Below are positions 56,259-64,000 of a stretch of 64,000 nucleotides of DNA, in pieces. Position 1 is the first letter of the stretch. Every line of letters begins with the position of its first letter. The notes under the pieces are model-generated. The model worked only from the letters and a program-made list of their open reading frames with translations, was not told the origin of the DNA and ran no database searches. Origin of the DNA: Sinotaia quadrata. Its lineage: Eukaryota; Mollusca; Gastropoda; Architaenioglossa; Viviparidae. The position numbers were made by a program, and so were the translations under genes. The stretch covers positions 64,287,759 through 64,351,758 of the forward strand of contig CM054181.1 of NCBI GenBank assembly GCA_028829895.1, read 5' to 3'.

Positions 56259-59200
56259 AAACATAGATAGAGACAGACCACAATAAATTTAACAAATTCT
56301 TAAAAGATAAAACTGTATGTGTAGCTCAAGTCTATACAAATATTTAAAATATCACCAGTTTTGCAAATTTACTAAAGAGAGTCTAAGAAAAAATACAAAT
56401 ATTTTACTCACTTATTGGCACCTTTCAATTTTTAATTTCTAAGGGGAAAAAGTGGGAAAATGATAAACTAAATAACAATATTTTCATACATTAAAATATT
56501 CCAAATAGTAATATAACAGATGTTTGCAAAGATTTTAATGCATCAGCATAATAATCATAGTTTATTTATGTTCTATTAAAACCTTGGATTATATTACAAG
56601 TACAACTCTACACGCATAAGCACATACTATACAGAGATTCATTTGAGCTATTTATTATTATATTATCAGTATATTATTAATACCAGTTAAAATTTCTTGG
56701 AAAGTGCAGACAATGAATTTTACCAAAGGTTGTGTTAACTCTGACATCTTGCCTATATTACCAAAACTAAAAACTCACTGCTAAACTACTGTGAATTCCA
56801 ATTATTTCATTCGAGACTGTACAAATTGTATTACATGTATATAAATGTTTACAATTGAATTATTAATAAAATAATATTTTTCTCCAAAAAGCCTCATTAG
56901 TTATACCAAATAACTTTATGAATTAGTTTCATAAAATAAATTATTTATACAATATATATACAATTTTTAAAAAATTCTTTTCTTTTTTCTGTTAACAAAA
57001 TATATGAAAACAATGCTTAATATAGTGATTTGTTGTTTTACTAACACTGTAAGTGTAACAGTAAGAGAGAAGAGCAAGTGTGTGTAACAAGTACAGCCTT
57101 ATGCAGCATTACAAGCACTGCAGCCATGCTGATAGAGCATCAGATAACTGATAAAGTGAAATTAATACTAAATGACATTCACAATGTTGATTTTCAGTCT
57201 CAGTCTCACAGGAAAGGAAAGTAGGTTAAGGTTCATAGACATACTAGTTAGAGAGGGATGAAAGTTAAGTAATCCTCCACAATGTATATAATGAAAAGGA
57301 CCAACTTATATATACTAAAATCAATGTCAGCCTAAAAAATCAAGATATTCTGAGCACAACTGTAGTAGCAAGAAAAATGTTAGTCTGAAAAGATGTCTGT
57401 ATTCATTTTAAATTTATGTAACTTTAATATATAAGAAAATCTTGAAATGTTTTCCTTTAAAAACAATTTTTTAAAATGTGTTGTGATCAGAATTGTATTT
57501 TAATAACACCCAACCAAATTCATTTGCATTCTTGAAAACTCACAATTCTCTTATGTACGTAGCATATCCTGCGATAAAATCTTTAAAGGCATGCAGGGAG
57601 TTTACTTTATTTAATGTTTATTTTTATTTATTTAGAGTTTACTTTATTTAAAATGTACAAAATGTAAAAAAAAAAATACATATAGCTAGTCTTGTCTGTT
57701 GTAAATATAAGTGAAAATACTCTTTTGAATGTCCAGATTGATGATAAATACATTTTTAAAAATGATTTTCTGATAAGAGTTTTGCACCATGAAATGAATG
57801 ATAATTATGATTTGTATGACTAAAAGACATAATATAAAAGAATTCTAAAAAGAAAAACCCAGAGAATATTTTCAAGTTAAAAAAGATAAAGAAAATGACA
57901 TTAAACTAAGCATAACTACAAACATAAAACCATACGTATATTTATATGATTTGGGCAATCTATAAATTTAATTGGGAAATTATATCTAACATAAGCACAT
58001 CAAAAGCACAGACATCAGTATTTCATGATGAAATATTACCTAATTATAAATTGGGGAGGGGGATCAACTTTACTATAAGTATAACTTATATTATAGTTAT
58101 AACTTGCAAAGTGAGAATGAAAGAAAAACATACTTAAAATGGTTAACTGTCATTTTTTTGGTGTTTATTGATTTAAACTATATTTTTCAGTACTAATTAC
58201 TATCATTAGTATCAAATAAATACTTGTCAGTGTTACTATGTTCTAGTTTAAACTATACTTATTTCACTCTGTCAAATGTTTGCTAGTCCTATTATTACTG
58301 GTTTAAACTGTACTTTCAACACTATCAAATATTTGTTACATTACTAATACTTTGTACTGGATTACATTATACTTTTCAGTACTAACAAATAGTTTGTTTT
58401 TAAAAGTATGATTATTTTGATTTTCTTTTATTCTTTTAAATCATTAAAAAGACAAAGACATGCAAAGTGGATTTACTTGTGGAATAGTCCATTAACGTAA
58501 ACAAAAATGTGGAAGAAACTTTTCTTATACTACACTCATACAGAATAATCTTTTTGGAAATTTTACTGTGTTTTTAAGTGCTGTAAACTTTGAGGTTTTT
58601 TTTGAAAGACTGTTTTGTTATACCATAACTGTTAATGTTATATTTTTATTATATCACTTGTCTGCACATCTGTCATTGTACCAAAGTATCTAGGAGCAAA
58701 TCAAGTATTTTTCCATTGAAATCCACACATAATCAAATGCTATATTTATAGTACATGTAATATGATTCTTAACTTAAATTTTTATTAAATGCTATACATG
58801 ACACTTAATAAGTTAATATATATGTAATAAATATAAGATTTCTGCATATTAAATATAATAAGGCTAAATAAAAGCCTCCATATATTTTTTCAATCAAGTT
58901 TAATTTAAGTTTAAGAAAACTAAAATATTAAACAACAACCAACCCATCCACCCCCAACCTAAAATCATATTAAGTTTAATTTCTTTTGGTGGGGGCTGTT
59001 AATTTACATTTAATTTTTTGTCAATGCTTAGTTACTATTTCAATTTTTATATACAATTTTATATACTGAAGCTGTAAAAAGTCCAGCACCACTCTCAAAA
59101 ATACATTTAGTATAGCTTCAACATTGGAACATACAATGCCCATCGTCTGTGCATTAATCACTTGGAATGGCTTATCACTCAGTATACAACCACAATAGAA

Positions 59201-60195
59201 TCTAACAGTAACACAAATTGTCTTCTTCTTGGTACATTTCACTTTCTCCAAGCCAAAATAATTTTTCTTTCTTTCTTTTCTTTAGGTATCCATATTTATA
59301 ACTACTTAAGCTGTCTTATACTTATAGGTATAAGTGTTATAGGTAAAAATTAAATGAATACTTAGTGAGCTCCAGTCACCTAAACAGGCACATTTTTTTA
59401 TTACCACTGTAAGAGAGTGAACTATCACTATCAGTTGAGTTTAGTAAAAAAGTGAAGCATGATTTCATTCTAGTGTGTAAATTAATGTATATAACAAAAT
59501 TTAAAAAATACAATAAATAAATCATTCTTTCTTAAGTTATGTAAAGCCAAGTGCAGCAAAAATTTAATCTGTCTGTGAGCTAAAAAATAAAAAACCTATC
59601 TAAAGTACCATTCTACTAAGACTATCACTATGGGTACTAACAGTATAGCAGAACATTTTAAAACATTGCACAAGTTCAAGTTCTGATCTACAGACTACAC
59701 AAATAATTCCCATCAACATGAAAGAAAATATACAAAAGACTTTAAGCAAAAATTAGCTATAAATAAATATAAATACAGTGACTGTTATATAAATACATGG
59801 ATGTAGCGATATGAAGTGGGTGAATTCTGAAGAAATGTCTTTCAAACAAAAGACCTCTTACTGTCTTAGTTTTATACACTACACTAGACCAAAACTAGTA
59901 TCACTCAGTTAATATTTAAAAGAAATCATATGGTTTTAAAATAATATTTGCTCTCCCTGGAGCGGTGATACTGATAGTGATAGATTAGAACCTTGCGACC
60001 GCCAGAACAGCTAAAAGTTTGTCAAACTTTACTTTTATGTATATTTATACTTTAAATATTCATCGAATCAAAGCTATGTCAATGCATCATATCTACATAT
60101 AATGGAGGGACATACCGAGTTGATTAATGAAAGTCTAATATACTGTATGTTCAAAACATAAGCATACTTGTATAAAAATTATAAACAAACATTAC

Positions 60196-60390
60196 CATTC
60201 ACTGATTCAGATCCATATGCAGACAGCTTCTTGATCAAGCAGAGACGTCTATAACAGTATAAGATCATGGGACATAACAGTTTCTCAAGTTCGAGCACTC
60301 TTCTCAGGCGTGCCCAGTCGCGCGGAACAGTTTTAATAACCTCAATAAAATTCGCGAAGTATGCGTGTTCGCTAGTAAATGTCTACCGTA
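60196..60390 (-). promoter_or_regulatory. CpG cluster: candidate VKR promoter or first noncoding exon
   Basis: Between 60290 and 60375 there are about ten CpG dinucleotides (GTCGCGCGGAAC, TTCGCGAAG, GCGTGTTCGC) in a window otherwise nearly free of them. On the minus strand the segment ends at a possible donor, CAGTGAATG|GTAATG, at 60196. This fits a transcription start region with a short 5' UTR exon feeding VKR. Without transcripts it is only a candidate, and a plus-strand promoter is equally possible. Confidence 0.4.
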
Positions 60391-61167
60391 TGATTAAGTT
60401 CTTTTCTCAGCCATGAATTTTGTTAGTTTTTGCTAATGTCTATGGAGTTAGAATTATTCAAAACTATTGTTATCTCCATTACTAGTTTTCCATTTAATTT
60501 TGGGTTTTTTAAGCCTCTGCTACGGACGTGTTAGACAGTGCTTCTGGGGAGAGTTTTTGGATGAAAAGGGCCTCTAGAAGGGAAGATTTGGGATAGAAGA
60601 TAAAGAAAGTGTTGACGAAATGGGATAGGTGTGTGTTTTTAGTGTCGGATTGTCTAGTGTTAGTAATTGTATGCAGTATTTATTGCTAATAGTTGCACTT
60701 AATAAGTTGTATAGCATCTTATGCATTTTATATGTACCGATTCTACAAATGACGGCTGTCCTTATCGAACAGCGTTTCAGGATTTCTAGAATTTCCTTTA
60801 TCCCCACCCCACCCCCACTGCCCTTTACAGAACAAAACAAACAAACAAAAATGTCTGCGATAGATACACCTGTAAATTAGGCCTACTTAATCGCTCCTAA
60901 GGACTGAATTAAGGGTTAGGCCTAATCCTCATCCAAAGTTTAATTGACATTGTCGATTTTGAATCATATGCTAAAATAAATTAGCCTATATCTTGGTTTA
61001 TTTTATATTTGGTTTATGAAATACTATGTTCTTCATTTGTTATTAATTTGTAAAAATTTGTCTCGATGACTCGATCTTTTCTGTACTACCTTACACATAT
61101 GGTCACAACCCTTCCAAATTTGCCCACAATGCATATTAGAGTCAATAACACTGACTTTATTATTGCA

Positions 61168-61193
61168 TGTGTGTGTGTGTGTGTGTGTGTGTG
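61168..61193. repeat. (TG)13 microsatellite
   Basis: Twenty-six bases of TG followed by AGATAAAG. Confidence 0.95.
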
Positions 61194-62320
61194 AGATAAA
61201 GTTCTGTTAACAACATGAAATTTCATGTTCAAATTTCTACAAATGCAAGTAAGACACTTCAAAACAAAAATATCGCCGATCATCTATTTAAAGGATTTAA
61301 CAGGAATATAAATAGTCAATATGTAACTAATGTTGTGCATGTATAACGCATCCACGAATTCATTATTGCCTGCTGATTGGAGAATTGTATACATTGATAT
61401 GCCAAATCTATTTCCCCACTAACAAAAGCTTTGAAACAGAATATTACAGGATTTGCTGTATGTATGTATACAAAATCAACTCTTTTGCAAAGTTAATCTT
61501 AATTGCAGTATTTACAGATCAGAGAACGTATACTGTACACTGTGTACAGTATTAGAATGTTCTAGAAACTACTATAGTTCTGTTATATCAAAATGAGCAT
61601 AAATTTCCTTAGGGTATTATTGTTCATGTCCCTAAATGAAGCAGTCAAGTTACAGATCTTAACATGTTTTGGGTGAACTTCAAAGAGCCCCTTTAGTTAT
61701 AAAATTATTTTATATATACATTCCACATTTCAAAGGTGAGTCATACAGTGTTAGCATCTTGCTCATCCCAGTAGAAAATTAATAGCAGCAGGTAATTATC
61801 AGGCAAAAGTGACATAATAAATGCATTGGTTTTTTTTTAAATGGTGTTTTAAGCACTCTACAAATTTAATTTAGGCAAACACGTTTTTTTTAAAGTTCAC
61901 TTACATTTTGTTAACCCTTAATTTTTGTTAAGTCATGCAATTTTGATAAAAATAAATAATAATAATGAGTATTTATTTGTGCTAATTCTTCAAAGATTTC
62001 TAAACATTCACAATCTTGGTAAGTAAATGCAAACATCTTTTTTCTTTATTATTTGCTAAGTGGATAAAATTTAATTTTTTAAAATACAGATAGCCTTGGC
62101 AGGCCTCCAACCATCAGCATAGTGCTTTTACTTCACAGCCACCAAGCTCCCTATACGTTTCTGATCAGCAAATATTTTATTTTGAGATACTTCTCAGCAT
62201 TCATTTTGGAATCGTGTATTTTCAATTGATTAAATGCTTTAGGTTACACTTTTTTCAGCTATTGGTCACTGTAGCTTCAAAACTGTCATTTAAAAAATAT
62301 TACGATACACATGTTTATTT

Positions 62321-62548
62321 TGACTCATAGTAACTAAATGTCTAACTTCATGGTTATTATTGGTTTTCAGTTTTATTTATGCTCAAACTTTTATTTATCA
62401 TCAAATCAAAGTAAGATTTTCCCAAGAATCACAGGGGTAACATTACAAATGTTGAACTGAAGTACTGGTAGTAATGGCATTTGAACTCTTAAATAAAACT
62501 GAAAACCAAAAATAACCATGAAGTTAGACATTTAGTTACTATGAGTCA
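62321..62548. mobile_element. 59-bp inverted repeat with 110-bp spacer, MITE-like
   Basis: Left arm 62321-62379 and right arm 62490-62548 are reverse complements with one mismatch (TTATTATTGG against TTATTTTTGG). The left arm starts TGACTCATAGTAACTAAATG. A (TA)12 tract directly follows the right arm. The 228-base foldback is the size and form of a MITE or foldback element; no clear target duplication was seen. Confidence 0.8.
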
Positions 62549-63018
62549 TATATATATATATATATATATGAGAAATGTATTTACGTCAAATTTGCATCAA
62601 CTTATTAACATAGTGTAGGAATTAAAATGCTAGACATCTAGAGATTTACCAGCAACCATCATGATCATGCACACACAAATTAAAATGCTATGTATTGGAG
62701 AATATTTAACATAAGTTATGTAGACCCTATACCAGAATCACAGTACATGTATTAAGTACAAAACTGAGTATCTGGTGTATAGGCTAGTGCACAAGTTGTT
62801 GAGTATTATGCATGTCCAAAGTTTATGGTTATAGGTAACTGGATAAACTTTGACCAGTACCTTAGTTTAAGAGATAAAAAATGTGGGATTCCTGTTGAAA
62901 TCCTTTTTTGTGACAATGCACTCCTCTGCTAATGGTTATTATTATTATTATTAATCATCTGTAATTCATTACAAGTGATGGAGAAATCTTAATTTATGTT
63001 TATTAATAATTCTCCCTG

Positions 63019-63111
63019 GAGACACCACTTGTCTCTCACTTGGCAGATTATATGGGTGTAGTAAAAGTGAGACACCACTCGTCTTTCACTTGGCAGATTA
63101 TACAGGTGTAG
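63019..63111. repeat. 50-bp tandem duplication
   Basis: GAGACACCACTTGTCTCTCA, then CTTGGCAGATTATATGGGTG, is repeated 50 bases later with four or so changes. Confidence 0.9.
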
Positions 63112-64000
63112 AAGAAATCTTCTCTCTTCCACAACAACAAGACAGACATTTTACTGTCAACAATATTTTCATAGGTGGAAACTAATAACTTAAAGAGTAA
63201 CAAATCCATCTTTAATTATATTTGTTGAGTCCCCATCCACCCACTGTCACTCCACCATATAATTTAATAATATGTGCAAGAAGGTTAATAAATTTAACAA
63301 TAAATCAGATATACATATAACAAATACAATGAAAAGATTATTTGACATTAATATTCCATGAAATAACACTCAGTAATTCCAATACTTATTCAGTCTTATA
63401 TCCTAGCATGATTCAGCAGTCAGATTAGTAACAAAAATAAATCACAGCCTATGCTTACCATAGAAGAAATGGAGTTATGAGTGAAATGATAATAGTTTGT
63501 ACATAACTGTTCAGTGATGTAAGCCACAACAGTCTTTCACATGCTTTTGTAACAATATCAGAAGTTTATTATTAACAATAGAATAGACGATCTTCCATGC
63601 CTAGTTCATGAAGTAGAATGTTCCAACACTGTAGATCCTTCGAGACTAATCTAGACATGTTTGCTGAATAGGCTTCTCAAGTTAGGCAATCACAGTAATG
63701 AACTTCTAGCACTCTGTTTAATGGAAAGTTCCACAGTGGAGTTGGACACACTTGACAATGCACATAAACAGAGTGCAATGAATCATCACAACTGCCACAC
63801 TCTAGGATGGAAACTTCTCGAATTCATCACAAGCATACAAGAAGAAATTAAAAAAGAAAAAGGCTTGCTCCTTTCTGAAACATCTTTTCAGAGAGCAACA
63901 CTAAGTTCCAAGTTTAATCATCTCTATTTTCCATACTCCCTTACAATCATTCTCAATTTACAATGCCAAGCAACATAATAAATACAACATAATCAATTAC

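Larger units (their letters stand above)
54489..60195. other. upstream region of VKR
   Basis: No gene recognised. It holds (TG)17 at 54653-54686, an interrupted (CA)n tract at 56214-56258, and otherwise AT-rich DNA. If the CpG cluster near 60.3 kb is the promoter, this stretch is the first intron of VKR. Confidence 0.6.
60391..64000. other. intergenic DNA at the right end
   Basis: No recognisable gene. It holds a TG microsatellite (61168-61193), the inverted repeat at 62321-62548, a 50-bp duplication (63019-63111) and several reading frames of 60-105 codons that resemble nothing I know. Confidence 0.6.

Noticed and set aside
60574..60880. Two frames of 83-88 codons near a CpG cluster
   Set aside because: No recognisable domain, and the two frames overlap on opposite strands; left unassigned.
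63661..63978. 105-codon plus-strand frame at the window end
   Set aside because: I do not recognise it; composition is not clearly coding and no splice partner is visible.

Overview
The window is animal nuclear DNA. It is AT-rich, its genes are split by introns with GT...AG borders, and it carries many microsatellites, minisatellites and decayed transposons. The gene families and two copies of a short motif (AGGGAGGTAAT) that I associate with molluscan genomes suggest a lophotrochozoan, probably a mollusc. I cannot name the species.

Layout: (1) 1-2870, plus strand: the last two coding exons of gamma-SNAP (NAPG), an adaptor for NSF-driven SNARE disassembly; the rest of that gene lies left of the window. 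(2) 2871-20908: intergenic DNA between two convergent genes, with a dead hAT transposon (5566-7054), several tandem arrays and fragments that look like pogo/Tigger ends. (3) 20909-54430, minus strand: one complete receptor gene of 21 coding exons, 3,987 coding bases and 1,328 codons plus stop. Every splice phase closes. (4) 54431-64000: upstream DNA with an upstream ORF, a CpG cluster near 60.3 kb that may be the promoter or first exon, a 59-bp inverted repeat near 62.4 kb, and no recognisable protein gene.

The receptor is a Venus kinase receptor (VKR): signal peptide, Venus-flytrap domain of the ANF-receptor type, one membrane segment and an insulin-receptor-like tyrosine kinase. The unexpected part is about 340 residues ahead of the flytrap. 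They read as a second ligand-binding module of a different fold family, the OpuAC/ProX type that binds glycine betaine or choline in bacterial ABC importers. The product would be a tyrosine kinase receptor with two tandem periplasmic-binding-protein-like sensors, PBP type 2 then PBP type 1. This is the main candidate for a little-described system here. I cannot tell from the sequence whether this architecture has been reported.

Other points of interest: a relic duplication of the 3' end of receptor exon 8 with a transposon-like insert in it, 34-, 38- and 90-bp tandem arrays, a G-quadruplex motif in intron 5, and an 18-bp perfect hairpin just past the dead hAT transposase.
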